Source: Ophiostoma sp. CBS 140.51
Lineage: Eukaryota > Ascomycota > Sordariomycetes > Ophiostomatales > Ophiostomataceae
Length of the DNA stretch: 64,000 bases
Reading direction: 5' to 3'
Assembly (NCBI GenBank): GCA_029298735.1
Contig: JANSLP010000034.1
Coordinates: forward strand, 116,166 to 180,165
Of this stretch, positions 33,938 to 45,867 are shown in pieces. Every line of letters begins with the position of its first letter. Within the stretch, counting starts at the first letter, position 1. Position numbers and translations under genes: made by a program. Under the pieces are notes generated by a model. It saw only the letters and a program-made list of their open reading frames with translations, searched no databases and was not told the DNA's origin.

Positions 33938-34374
33938 ATCGTTTTTATTGGGAAATTCATAGGGAACAAAACGGAGTATTTAGAGCATATTTGAATAACA
34001 CTTTTTTTTCTTCATTTTGTTGTACTCAGTCAAATATTTCATAAGTGATATAATTGTTCACTTTCTCGTTTGTTTTTGTTACCACTCTATTATTTTCATT
34101 TTCGTCTTTTTCTTTCTCCGAAAGAAGAATTACAAGCTTTTATTGTACTCATTAATAATTCACGTTCGAATATTTGATTGCATTGTTAAAATAATCCAAT
34201 TAAATGATGACTATCATAAAACCGAGTAAAAAAAACTTTTCCAACGCCATAAAATCGTGAAGAAAACCAAAATGCCATGATGCAGGGGTACTAAAGGAAG
34301 TGAAAAAGACGTGAAGAGACAGACGAATGCAGGGTAACCATAAACTAGAAGAAGAGACTGAGTGGCCACATGAC
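33938..34374. other. AT-rich convergent spacer
   Basis: Shared 3' flank of the ESF2-like and NMD3 genes, strongly AT-rich (33.95-34.25 kb). No gene. Confidence 0.5.
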
Positions 34375-36058
34375 CTACTCTGCCTCGCCATCGTCGTTGA
34401 TATCCAGATCGTCGAGATCGTCCAGCAACTCGTCCAGGTTGACCCGCGGCGCATCGTCGTCTTCGTCGTCTTCGTCCTCCTCCATGTCCTCCTCGCCCTC
34501 CTCGACATCCATGGTGCCCGACTCGGCCATGCGTTTCCTCCGCTCGGCGGCCAGCTGGGCCTTTTGGCTGGGGTTCTTGTACAGAGCGAGAGCAGCACGC
34601 AGCTCCTCGTCCTCCTCGACGTCCTGCAAGAACATTTCGTACTCGTTCTCCATGCGGGCCTGGTCGGCCTTCTTGGGCAGCAGCTCGCTCTCCTGCTTGG
34701 CCATGCGCTTGAGCTTCCAGTTGCGGTGCTTGTTCTTGCGACGGTTGGGGTAGTGCTTCTTGACCAGCACTACCTCGGGGATGGTGGCGCTGTAGGAATG
34801 CGACTTCTCGATTTCGTCAAACTGGGGGTTGTTGAAGTTGCTGCCCTGCAACAGGTAGCCCATGGCGGAGTCACCGGGCTTCAGCAGACCGCCCAGGTGT
34901 GTGCGGGTGAAGTAGGTGACATCGTTGCTGCCCAGATCGGAAGCGCGGGCCACCGTGGCCTCGGCCGGCAGCCAGCGGCCCTTGCGGGGGCCCGTGGGCT
35001 CAATATCGAGCACGACAAACTCAACGAGCTCCTTGACGTCGGCGAGGGGAGCAATGGGGAACTTTTCGCGCCAGTAGACAGGGGCCGAGATCTCGGCCGT
35101 CTGCAGGGTGGTGGGGTCCAGCAGATTAACGGAAGTACCGATACGGTGGCACAGGGCAATGGGACTGATGCCACCAATCTTCTTGGCCATGTTGAGGGGG
35201 AGGGCGACTAAATCGTCCTTGCAGATGGGCACAATCTCAATGGAGTACGCAAACTTCATGGAGCGCGTACCGGAGTGGATATCCTCAGAAATCAGCTCGG
35301 GCGAGTAGGTCATGTGGATGGGAACGACGGATTTCAAAAAGTCGACAAACTTGACGGCCTGGTTGCGGTGGGCAAAGAAGAAGTCAAGACCTTCCTTGGC
35401 CTCGGAGATGTTCAGTGCCTCGCGATGGGCGCCGTGCTTGAGCATCAGCTGCTCGAGGAACAAGAACGTGCGCTTGTGCGTGACCTTTTGCCGGACCTGG
35501 ACAGTGGCGCGCCACACGTTGTGGGTGTAGGACTTGGCACAGTCGGGGCACTGATGGGTGCTGACGACGTACATGACCTCGAAGCTCTGGTTAAGCAGCA
35601 CGCCGTCGGCAATAGCGTCCTGCACGGTGATCTCGACACGCACACGGCGCGAGTTGGGCTCGGTCCAGATGAAGCGGGCATCGACGACGCGGACCTTGTT
35701 GATGCCGCGGAGACGCTTGAGGCACATGGCCAGCATCTCACGCGACTCGGGCTCGGCAGACACCCATTGGGTTGGTGGGATCATCCAGCGGTTGCAGTCG
35801 CGGCAGAACTGGATGTTGGCCTCGCGGGGGATGTTCTTGGAAATGTCGACGGTGAGCTTGATGCACTCGTGGCAGATGGCGCCGGCGGCGGTGGTGCCGT
35901 CAATGGGGGTACCACAGTTATAACAGAGGATGCTACGCAGGCAGTTAGCATACGATCAGATTATCTTAAACATCCTGTCGTTGGGTGCAAACTTACGTGG
36001 CAACTGTCTTGGGGGCGTTGCCGACCTGGACAGAGTCGTCCAGATCCATGGTCGACAT
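34375..36058 (-). CDS. NMD3: 60S ribosomal export protein NMD3
   Basis: Two exons, complement(join(34375..35932,35997..36058)), 539 residues. NMD3 is the adaptor that links pre-60S subunits to exportin Crm1. The N-terminus has the diagnostic four CxxC pairs: CYNC (24-27), CHEC (41-44), CRDC (64-67) and CPDC (149-152). Conserved blocks include HRNQAVKFVDFLKSVVP and RKGRWLPAEATVARASDLG. The C-terminus carries a basic region (NRRKNKHRNWKLKRMAK) and a very acidic, leucine-spaced tail (NLDELLDDLDDLDI) resembling the nuclear-export signal region. Length agrees with yeast (518). The short first exon (62 nt) is needed for the first zinc pair. Confidence 0.97.
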
Positions 36059-36961
36059 CGTGATGTTTGTTTTCGGGTTTGATGGTAAAGATCGCTAAAT
36101 AAAAGGCCTGGGAGTAAAACTGTAAAGTCTGTTGGTCGTCAAAAGCACCGCTGGTCGTTCTGGTATGTCTGTTGTTGTGTTATGCGATGCTGATCTGGTG
36201 ATGAAAACGAAGAGAAGTCGACCGGATTAGTAGGGAAGTTTGCTTTATAAAAAAATTTGCCCCGCCATTGTTATCGATTAAAAAACAGTTTTGGGTGGCG
36301 GTTTGCAACTTTTGCGGTTTGATAAGCAGCCTTTTGGGCACTAATCGTCCCGCCGTGGAGGGACGGCACTAACACCGCCGTTGTCACAAAGAAACCTAAG
36401 AGACTGAAGAAACAGGCTGGAGCAGGCCAACAAAAGCAGTACAACTATGATTCATAGTGATAGCTGGCGGCGTATTGGTGCTAAGCCTCTCACGCCCACT
36501 TAATTAAGACTCACACTCACAATCCAACGTACGCAACGGCTCATATGTCGGTCGTACTTGCCTCGCAAGGCTGTACGACGCAACCAGACAACAGAAAATA
36601 AATTATGTGACGACTCATTCGTTCCTTCCCTTTTCAGATGATTTTCACAAGCATAAGTTTTGTTGGCGAGGCGATCGCTAGGAGAGAGGATCGAGCCAGT
36701 CACATGTGAGACTCGCATAAGACGGACGACTCGCATATGAGACCTGACCCCGCGAGGCTGGAGTGACATCAGACAGCAGATATTTGCGCCCAGCTCTCAT
36801 TTTCCTCTTTACAAAATCCCACGTTTTTAGTTTTTTATTATATGCTTCAATAAATACGTCATTCGTAAATGCTTCAATATTTTTGGGTTCATCCCTCGAG
36901 GGTAGATTTTAACCAACATAGCCACTCCATCACATGTTTTGATTTCCAACCCTCGTACCTT
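36059..36961. other. spacer between NMD3 and phosphomevalonate kinase
   Basis: About 0.9 kb: the NMD3 promoter next to the 3' flank of the kinase gene. Short frames only, no gene recognised. Confidence 0.45.
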
Positions 36962-38407
36962 TCACATCGGCTTCAACCAGCCCTCGTAGATGCCCTTGTC
37001 TTCCCTCCGCACACCCTCCATGGCACCCTTTACATCCAGCAGACGCACACGGCCGCCCGACTCCTTGCTCCACTTTTCCAGGAACGCCTCGAGCCGGGCC
37101 TCCGTCTCCTTATCGTCCTTGACCAGCAGCGACACCGCGTCAAAGCCACCTGCGCCAGGCACAACACCTCCGTAGACACCCTCCACCTCGCTCACAGCGT
37201 CCAGCAGCGCCGTCTGGCTCTCGGGTTCAATGGGCACGCCACTCGCCGTGCCCATCTCCCGCACCAGCTGGCGGATCGACCGCAGCACTGCCGGGATCGT
37301 GTCGTCGTCCGTCTTGCTGTCGCACAGGGCCGTGGCCAGGGCCTCGTTGCACGACTGCAGAGTATCCCACAGCGTCTTGGACGCCTCGGGCGCACTGGCG
37401 CGCCAGGCCAGCACCTTCTTGACCATGCTCACCGTCTGCGAGCCACAGTCGACGTCGCACATGCGCAGGGCCATGCCGGCAGGCAAGGCGACACTGCCCT
37501 TGGCAATTTCCGTATCCCAGCCGGCCACATTCTTGGCGTCGTTATCGTTGCTACCCTTCTTGCTGGCAATGACAGCCTGCAGGGCAGCGCCAAAGCCGGG
37601 CTTGCCTGGCTCAGGGATGCCAGCGAGCACTGACGGCGAGAAGCGGCGGTAGGTGCACGAGCCATACACAGCGGCGGCGACGTCGAAACCGGAGCCAACC
37701 TTACCCTGGGCGGCGCAGTGGGCAGCCTGGGCGAGGTTGTGCAGCGTCTCGCGGCCGGCGTCCGTCGACAGGTCGAAAAGGTCAGTGGGCAGGTAATGGC
37801 TCAGAATGGCAGCAGTCAAGGATGTGACGAGGGCCGCCGATGAACCTAAGCCAGTCTTGTTGGCGCCCGACAGTGTGGTAGGAAAACGTGCGAAGCGGCC
37901 GGTAGAGGAGGCAGATGTGGAATAAGAGTCATTAGGTTGCGAGTAGTAGTCGTTGTCGGCGAGGATGGTGAGGCGGCAGGAGTTGATGGTGTGCGAAGGG
38001 CTGAGGCCGGCGAGGCGGGAGACGTAGGTGAGGCCGTAGGAAAGCGTCGTCTCAACAAAAGGGTTCGCATGTAATGCCGTGCCGCTGTTGGTCAGTACGA
38101 GTATACGAAATTTCACGAACAGCAGGGGCACTCACGTCCTCAGTTGCGTCACTTGGATGCCGCCGTCCTGGTCGGCCAGGTGGTAGCCATAGGTCCACTG
38201 CGCCTCGAGGAACTGCGGGCTGTCCACCACAATCTCGTTGAGCTGCACGCCCGGGCTCGTCTTGATTGCCTGGGCAATAATGTTGATGCGCGCGCTCAGG
38301 CCAAACACGAGGCCCGTGTATGCGCGGTCCAGCACCAGGTAACCGCCGGCGAGCAGGACCTTGCCCGGCGCCGAGACGGCCGTTGTGTCTGTCGGGCCTG
38401 CCAACAT
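36962..38407 (-). CDS. ERG8: phosphomevalonate kinase (ergosterol/isoprenoid pathway)
   Basis: Two exons, complement(join(36962..38084,38136..38407)), 464 residues, near yeast Erg8 (451). It converts mevalonate-5-phosphate to the diphosphate with ATP. GHMP-kinase motifs are clear: SAPGKVLLAGGYLVLDRAYTG at the N-terminus, the ATP loop KTGLGSSAALVTSL, GKVGSGFDVAAAVYGS, and the C-terminal GAGGFDAVSLLV. The 51-nt intron uses a GTGAGT donor, a TACTGAC branch and a CAG acceptor, and joins AC to C to keep the frame (RTGTALHANPFVETT). Single-copy housekeeping gene; neighbours are not pathway partners. Confidence 0.96.
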
Positions 38408-41400
38408 TGTGATTTTTGTGTGGTTGTGGTGTTTGAGAATCTTTGAATTGACCTGCTAAGTCAGCCTGGCAAGAATGTGATCAAGAGCGTCTTCACCGTC
38501 GATGTTCACATGAGGCGGGAAAGGGGAGCTGGCGATGAAGCTATCCAGCTTGGGGAGCTTCTATGGCGGGGAGGGGGTTGAAATGCGCCAGTGGGCCATT
38601 GGTCCCTGGGCCCCACCAAAACGGTGCATTTGTAGAATGAAGACCCGAATTGGCGCGATTATGTAATACAAGATCTAGACAGTCTACTGTTGGCCTTCAT
38701 CGAGGTACCTTTGTTCCTGTCCTTGAACTATGTATCAAACAGTCGTCACAGGACAGGCACAATTTTCGAGATTTTTCTGGTCTAAGCCATCCAACAAACG
38801 AGACCGTTCCAAAAGACTAAACTGTCGATTGGCCGTTGCTAACCGATCTTCAAGGAGTCGCGTGTTCACGTGATTTGATGCCGATTCGCGATGTCCAGAA
38901 GCATCTTTTTCGCCACAAGACAACCAATTCAGTTAAGGGAGGCTCAAGTTCGGGTATGTTCGATTCATCCGAGTCCTATTGCTCGAAAGTCGGTTTCACG
39001 CGTGAATTTGGATGTGATCGGTTGGTTTTGCCACCGATGCCGAGATCGTGGGGAACACACAAGCGAGACAAGCTCGGACATTAATTTTCTTCTGGGTAAT
39101 TTTTGGGTGTCGAGTGTCGACGTCTCTTCGTAGCTCCTGGCAATTCTCGGCTTCGGGGATCATCGCACCCAAACCTTGTGAACGAACCGTTTGGAGGAGC
39201 TCGTGTGGAAAGAAACGGGAGTGTGCCGGGATAGAACGCGATTGTGACACTGATTTATTCGATGACGAACTGTCTTCCAATTGAGGTTTATTTTAAAGTG
39301 CCTTCCTTTTTGAGTTCTTAGTAGACGCAAACAGTTTGGAAAACACAATGTAAGACGGCCGGTCAAGATGGCCGCCTTGGCAGGGCAGACGGCGGCTCAT
39401 TTTCGTGGGGAAGCTCCCGGGCGGAAGTGATGTCAATGTTCCGTGTGTCAAATGACCTGTGAAATATTGGCAAACGAGAGGAACAAGTTTCTTATCAGAT
39501 GGGAACAGAAAATGGACTCGATAATCGAAGAACAAAGAAACGAACAGGTGGGAGGTTGGTGGTTCTAATGTGATTCTGTCGAGCTAGTTCAAGTTGAACA
39601 CGAACAACAAGGGTTCCGAAACGATTCAATAATAGCAAACCTTTCCAAGGAACATCATCCAGCATTCCATTTACCCATTCTTTCATGACCTGTGGTGCAT
39701 CAATTGAGTTTTGTGCGTCATTTGTGTGTCAATAGTTTTGATTAATACTCTTTTTTTTTATTTCTTCGTTCTTAAGGACATATTTTATTTTGGAAAAAAA
39801 AGAGAAAACAATCTGGCAAGATAAAAACCGTGGAAAAGGATGCACAAGCAAATGCAAGTTATATCTCGATCAAGCTTCTCAAGATAAGGAAGCAGACTTC
39901 TGTATCCTCAAGAAGGCCACTTTTTTAATTTTCCGTTCACGGCGGACATATCGACCTGCCAATCATTTGAAAGCCCTGCTCTTGATATCGCCGCCCGTTG
40001 TCTGCCACCTCGTCTCTTCAGCTCTGTTTTCAGCGAAATAGAAAAGAGTCTTTATGCGGCTTCAACAGAAGTCAAACGAGGCCACGATCTTGCATCTCGA
40101 TTTCGGGGTCTAGAGTTCTCCGTTATCAGATATACCGAAACGGCCACTCGTCCACTTCCATCCAAGGTCGGACCTTTCAGAGCCCTTTGAAGTACACGGA
40201 GCTCGGGCGAGAGCTCTGAAAAGTCCGAGCTTCTTGACCTTGTATGGAAGTAAGACGCGGAGCATTGCAGCGTCCGTGGTGCGCTGCAGCACTGCAAGCA
40301 AACAACAAAAAGACAAGGGCTCGCACATTCATCGCACATTCATGCCTGGGAACGTGGGGAAGGAGCAATGCAACAGCCCGAGATGTGCATCTTGCATTCC
40401 GACTTCTCCCATAAATGCTGGCACTGCCATTGGCGCCTGCCAGAAAAAGAGTGGACTGCAGACAGGCTAAGGCAAGATCGGCCAATCAGAGCACATGCAT
40501 CTTTGAGAGGATTCTGTTTTCTTTTTTTTCTTTTTCGTTGCTTTCTTTTCTCCAGCGCACTAACACGCTGTTAGCACGCTGTTAGCACACCCACTCGCTT
40601 GGTTTGGCCACACAAACATCGCCAATTTTAAGAGATTTTAGTCCGCGAGTCCACACCTTCGGTTCCCTGTCGAAGTGTCCAGCACATCGCCGTCGCCTCG
40701 AGGCGCCTCTGTTCCACCAGTCCAGCGCCGCACGAAAATGACACACCGCTAAAAAGCGCTAGGAGTCGGCGTGGACTCCCCTGGATCGCCCCAAGACCGT
40801 CCTCGACCCGTCCTTTTTAGTGGACAATGCTCACGTGTGGCGGTTGGTTTTGAAGATTTGGCTCTTTCCAGAAGGGGCAATCTCGAATCCTGGTTCCAGC
40901 CGTGTTGGTGGCTCCGGTTTCTCTTCGCCATTGCCTGAAGTTGTGGGTGCCCTGTGCCTTCCTGCCACCTTTGCCCCCCGAGCCATCCGCCCGTTGTGCT
41001 GGGAGGCCACCCTTGCTCTTGCCATCTGCAAGCAAAGACGCACGCACTTTCGCAAAGTTTCTGTGCACCTTTTGTCCCCAGGCAGACACGATTGCAGTGG
41101 TGGTGCGTCATGTTTCTTGTTAGGGTTCCTCTTTCAATGGAGACACTTGCACGGAATTGTTTTCCTTCCTCAGTAGGTTCCTATTCTTTTCGTGTCCGTT
41201 GGAGCTTTCGAGGCTTTCGAGGCACTGTCGTTATGTTCCTTTGTTTTCGGCGGCAGGCTGTGACGCGTGCAACTCTGGCCTTATGGTTTAGGTGGCTCCT
41301 TCCATGAATATCTCTTTTGCCATGTCCTTTAAAAAGGCGAGGAAGGCGCGGGTGCCTGAATTTGATTTTCGCTCGCTTGCTCTTCCTGCATTTTCCCATT

Positions 41401-42201
41401 GAACCTCCAATTCAGCAACTGCAATTGGCTTCATCTGCCTGACTCGCATTCATACCCTAACTCGCGCCTTCCCTCTGATTTATTTGATTTGTTGTGGCAC
41501 GAGTTCTTTCCAGGAAGAGGAAGGAGCAACCTTGCGCTATCAAGCTTCTCGAACTTCCTGCGCTGCCACGCCGCCATTTTGAAGAGGCCAAACCCTGGTC
41601 CATAATACCCTCCCCCGGTTTTATTCACAAAGGCACGCAGCCGGGACCCACCCTGGAATTTTTCTTTCCTGCAATTTCTCCCGCCTTCTCTTTCTTGTCT
41701 TTCCCTGCTGGGTGGCTCCTTTCCCCCAGAAAGAAACGAAAAAATAAGCTGGCCCGGGAAAAAGCCGCTATCCCAATTTCTCTCGTTCCTACCTCGACCC
41801 AGTCACCGATCTCATTCTGAATTCTTTCCCCTTCGATTTCCCTGTTTCCCTTCTTCTCATTTAATCGTGTCTGTTTCTCTCATTCTCTCTCTTGCATTGC
41901 TTCGCTTTTCGACTTTTCAATTCACATCCCCATTCAACCCCCCTTTTTAATTCAAGGCGCGTTTATTTGGCGGCTGCATTGCTGTCAAATGAACCTGCAT
42001 TTGCGCATTCTCCTTTCCCTTCATGTAAGTTTTTTTTAATTTCAGAAATCAAAATATTGCGACATCCCAACGTCGCTTACCGCAACAACACCCCATCCCA
42101 CTCATCGCACTGTCACCAAATTCATCTCTTCGTCTTCCTTTCTATATGCCCTTCTACTAACACCTCCTCCCCAGTACCCCTCGCCCCCTGGCTTATCCTA
42201 A
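38408..42201. other. 3.8-kb gene-free stretch upstream of the PPR gene
   Basis: The left end is the ERG8 promoter. From about 41.2 kb the plus strand becomes pyrimidine-rich, typical of a promoter/leader for the PPR gene. An 11-base tandem duplication (CACGCTGTTAG) lies at 40564-40585. Frames of up to 120 codons look random. Confidence 0.45.
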
Positions 42202-45200
42202 ATGCCCACCATCTACTCTTCGCTTTACCAGACCTTTATCCGTCAAGGATTCGCAAAGTCTTTCACACACGGCTACGCCCAGTCTGTTGTCGCCGCCACA
42301 CACCCCCATGTTCTAAACCCCCAGAACCGGCCGTCGTTTGCTCGGCGGAACAGCAATCGATTCGGCCGCATCCAAGCGCTCCAGCTCCAGAGCGCGTTCC
42401 ACACACAGACCAGCGGCTCCGACCACAAGCAGCTGAGCGTCAACCATGGCGGCCTAGACGCCTACTTTGAGCACCTGCAGGACCTGCAGGCGCAGGACGA
42501 GGCCGACAAGGAGTGGGTGCAGTTCCAGTTCCAGAACCGCATCGAGTGGAAGCCGACGGCCGCCTCGGTGCTTGCCGAGGAGACTCAGGCCGATGTTGAG
42601 GCCGCGGCTGCCGAGGAGGCCAATGCCGAGGTTGTTGCTGCGCCGGCTGAAGAGGGAGAACTCTTGGCCAGCGAGCAGGTTGAGGTTGAGAACGTCACAG
42701 CTGCAGCTTCCGCTGCAGCGAAAGAGGCCGTTGCTGTTGAGGAGAACGCCGCTGACCGCCACTTTGCGGCCGAGGAGGCTGCTCTTGCTCACATTGACGC
42801 CGCCCTCGAGAAGGAGATCGAAGCACGGAAGCACCTTGAGGCCCTGGAAGATGGCAAGGTCGCTTCTGCTTTGTCGGCCGCCGCCGGTGAGGCACCTGTG
42901 TCTCGCTCCGTCCCCGTGTCGCGGTCACGGTCCCCCGTCCGCGCTGCGTCGCCTGTCGTCGACAAGCAGTCGCAGACCTACGCCGACCACCTCACTACTC
43001 TGTCCGAGTCCGGCCGCTATGCCGAGATCCCGGCTGTGTTCGAGGCCATGCTGGTCGCCGGTGTCCAGCCCATTGCGAGCGCCTACAACGCGCTGCTGAT
43101 GGCTGCCATCCACCTGCCCATTGACCGTATGGAGGTCATCTCCAAGGCTCTGGATGTCTACACCGATATGATCCGCCGCAAGGTGCTGCCTGACAGCGAC
43201 ACCTTCAACATCCTCGTCGGCCTTCTTGCCTCTCGCTCGCTTGAGCTGGCTGCCAAGAAGACGTCGCTTGAGGAGAAGCGTCTGCGCTACGGTGGTATGG
43301 ACGAGCCTGGCAAGTTCATGTTCGCCTCGCATGAGCTGGAGCACGCCATCGCTGCTGAGGAGGACCGTCTCGACTACGCTATCAAGCTGTTTGAGAACTC
43401 CGTCGCCGTTCAGAAGGCTGCCTACTCGTCTGAGACCTACCACCAGCTGATCTCGGCCTGCGCCCAGTCTGGTCGCCTGTCCGATATGCTGCAGCTTTTT
43501 GGCCACATGGAGACCAGCAAGATTGCTCCCTTCGCTGCCACTTTCCCAGCCATGATCACTGCGTTTGCTAACGCCGGCGATCTGATCAGCGCCGTCGAGT
43601 GTTACGAGGAGTACCGCAACCTGGCCATTGCCAACGACGCCGGCGAGCCTACCCTGCTCGACCGCCTTGACACCCAGGTTTACGCTGCCGTCATCAACGC
43701 TTACATCACCTGCGACAAGCTGCCTGGTGCCATGAAGTTCTTCCAGAAGATCAACGAGCAGTACGGTGTCCGCGCTGCCGACATGAAGGACGCTCTCGTC
43801 AACCTTGGTTTCGTCCAGGGCTTCACCAGCCGCGGCAACTACGCCACTGCTCTTGAGTGGGCCCAGAACGTTGACAAGACTACCCAGGCCCAGGCTCTGG
43901 GCGAGATTGCGACCGTCGCTGCCGACAACGGCCACAAGAACCTGGCTGTTGCTGCTTTCGATGCTCTGACCAGCGCCTTCCCGTCTGCCCTGTCCAGCAT
44001 GACCGACCCTACCACCGCCCTGCTGGCTCTGCACGTTCGGTCAGGTGATGTTGCCACTGCCTCCAAGTACTGGCACATCCTGCGCAACCCCCTGGTGGAG
44101 GTCTCTTCGTCGTTCATCGAGCCCACTGCCATGTACGCCGTTGCCATGATTGGCTCGGGCCAGGTCGCCGAGGCCTTGACTGAGTCTGAGATTATGTTTG
44201 ACCGCATCCGCCAGTCGGGTGAGGCACGGACCCACGCTGCCATTGTTGACGAGATCGAGGAGGGTGTTGCTTTCATCAGCCGCTTCATGCAGGCTCGTGG
44301 TGTGACGGACCCCCGTGAGGATGCCTCTTCGGTCGCTTCCTTTGTGCCGCCTGCTTCGTCTTTCGTTTCGTCCCCGTTCCCGTCTACGCCCACGGCTTCC
44401 AGCTTCAACGAGACCGACAACTTCGACCCGTACGCCCACAACACCGACTTCAAGGGCTCGTCTTTGATCTCCGATGACCTTGAGGGTGCACACGGCCGCA
44501 AGGGCCCCAAGCTCAATGAGGCGCTCAACCGGTTCCGCAACATGCGTCGTGCTGGACGCCACCCGCGCTACATCACCTACGCCAAGCTGATCTCGACTGC
44601 TTCCCGCGAGAACAAGATGGACCTGTGTCACAACATCCTGGCCATGGCCCGCACTGATGTGCCCCTCCTGCCCCAGTACGCTGTCGTCCGCTACGGCTGG
44701 TCTTCGATCCTTGACGCCATGATTGGCGCCAGCCTGTCTGTCGGTAACCGCACCCTCGCTGAGCAGTACCACCAGGAGCTGCTGAGCTTCGGCTCGGCGC
44801 CGTCTGCCAACACATTCGGTCTGTACATCACCACGCTTAAGGAGTCCACCAAGACGTTCGACGAGGCTTCCGAGGCCGTCAAGATCTTCCACCGCGCCAA
44901 GGCTGAGGGTGTTGAGCCCAGCTCGTTCCTGTACAACGCCCTGATCGGTAAGCTCGGCAAGGCCCGCCGCATTGACGACTGCCTGTTCTACTTTGCCGAA
45001 ATGCGCGCCCTGTCCATCAAGCCGACGTCGGTTACCTACGGTACTATTGTGAACGCTCTGTGCCGTGTGTCGGACGACAAGTTTGCCGAGGAGCTGTTTG
45101 ACGAGATGGAGGCAATGCCCAACTACAAGGCCCGCCCCGCCCCGTACAACAGTATGATGCAGTTCTTCCTGACGACCAAGCGCGACAAGGCCAAGGTCCT

Positions 45201-45867
45201 TGCCTACTACGAACGCATGCTTGCCCGTGGTATCGCCCCGACCTCGCACACCTACAAGCTCCTTGTCGACACCCACGCCACCCTCGAGCCCGTCAACATG
45301 ACTGCTGCTGAGGCTGTCCTGGACCGCATCCGCGCCGGTGGGCAGACCCCCGAGGCTGTCCACTACGCCTCGCTCATCCACGCTCGCGGTTGCAACATGC
45401 ACGACATGGAGGGTGCCCGCCGTATCTTTGACTCAGTCATGAAGGACAAGTCTATCTCCGCCAACGCTTGCCTGTTCCAGGCTCTGTTCGAGGCCATGGT
45501 TGCCAACCACCAGGTCGCCGATACCGAGCCCATTCTGGCCATGATGCGCGAGCGCCGCATTGACCTTACGCCCTACATTGCCAACACGCTGATCCACGGC
45601 TGGGCTGCTGAGAAGGACATCTCTAAGGCCATCTCGATCTACTCGTCTGTTGGTCGCGAGCGCCGTGAGCCGAGCACCTACGAGGCCATGACTCGTGCTT
45701 TCCTCGCTGTCGAGGAGCGCGACAAGGCCCAGGGTGTCGTCTCGGAGATGCTGCACCGCGGCTACCCGAGCGCCGTCGTCAACAAGGTGCTTGAGCTCCT
45801 TGGTGGCGGTGCCGGCCACGCCGAGGAGGCTGCCGCTGGTGCTGTCGCTGCGCCGGTCGCCGAATAA
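42202..45867 (+). CDS. large pentatricopeptide-repeat protein, mitochondrial (Pet309/CYA-5-like)
   Basis: A single exon of 1221 residues. The N-terminus is basic and hydroxylated without early acidic residues (SSLYQTFIRQGFAKSFTHGYAQS), fitting a mitochondrial targeting sequence. Residues about 110-250 form an Ala/Glu-rich low-complexity stretch (AEEANAEVVAAPAEEGE). From about 255 to 1190 runs an alpha-solenoid with PPR-like helices, such as VQPIASAYNALLMAA, LPDSDTFNILVGLLASRS, GVEPSSFLYNALIGKLGKAR and IKPTSVTYGTIVNALC. Fungal proteins of this length and layout include Pet309/CYA-5, which activate translation of mitochondrial COX1 mRNA. The relation to that group is my best guess; membership of the PPR superfamily is clear. 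Highly biased codons leave long open frames on the opposite strand. Confidence 0.9.
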   Translation: MPTIYSSLYQTFIRQGFAKSFTHGYAQSVVAATHPHVLNPQNRPSFARRNSNRFGRIQALQLQSAFHTQTSGSDHKQLSVNHGGLDAYFEHLQDLQAQDEADKEWVQFQFQNRIEWKPTAASVLAEETQADVEAAAAEEANAEVVAAPAEEGELLASEQVEVENVTAAASAAAKEAVAVEENAADRHFAAEEAALAHIDAALEKEIEARKHLEALEDGKVASALSAAAGEAPVSRSVPVSRSRSPVRAASPVVDKQSQTYADHLTTLSESGRYAEIPAVFEAMLVAGVQPIASAYNALLMAAIHLPIDRMEVISKALDVYTDMIRRKVLPDSDTFNILVGLLASRSLELAAKKTSLEEKRLRYGGMDEPGKFMFASHELEHAIAAEEDRLDYAIKLFENSVAVQKAAYSSETYHQLISACAQSGRLSDMLQLFGHMETSKIAPFAATFPAMITAFANAGDLISAVECYEEYRNLAIANDAGEPTLLDRLDTQVYAAVINAYITCDKLPGAMKFFQKINEQYGVRAADMKDALVNLGFVQGFTSRGNYATALEWAQNVDKTTQAQALGEIATVAADNGHKNLAVAAFDALTSAFPSALSSMTDPTTALLALHVRSGDVATASKYWHILRNPLVEVSSSFIEPTAMYAVAMIGSGQVAEALTESEIMFDRIRQSGEARTHAAIVDEIEEGVAFISRFMQARGVTDPREDASSVASFVPPASSFVSSPFPSTPTASSFNETDNFDPYAHNTDFKGSSLISDDLEGAHGRKGPKLNEALNRFRNMRRAGRHPRYITYAKLISTASRENKMDLCHNILAMARTDVPLLPQYAVVRYGWSSILDAMIGASLSVGNRTLAEQYHQELLSFGSAPSANTFGLYITTLKESTKTFDEASEAVKIFHRAKAEGVEPSSFLYNALIGKLGKARRIDDCLFYFAEMRALSIKPTSVTYGTIVNALCRVSDDKFAEELFDEMEAMPNYKARPAPYNSMMQFFLTTKRDKAKVLAYYERMLARGIAPTSHTYKLLVDTHATLEPVNMTAAEAVLDRIRAGGQTPEAVHYASLIHARGCNMHDMEGARRIFDSVMKDKSISANACLFQALFEAMVANHQVADTEPILAMMRERRIDLTPYIANTLIHGWAAEKDISKAISIYSSVGRERREPSTYEAMTRAFLAVEERDKAQGVVSEMLHRGYPSAVVNKVLELLGGGAGHAEEAAAGAVAAPVAE

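Noticed and set aside
40860..40930. T-arm-like sequence (GATTCGAGAT on the minus strand) suggesting a tRNA
   Set aside because: No acceptor, D or anticodon stem pairs around it.
42925..45402. Long antisense frames (369 and 453 codons) opposite the PPR gene
   Set aside because: They mirror the strongly biased codons of the real PPR frame and show no domain of their own.
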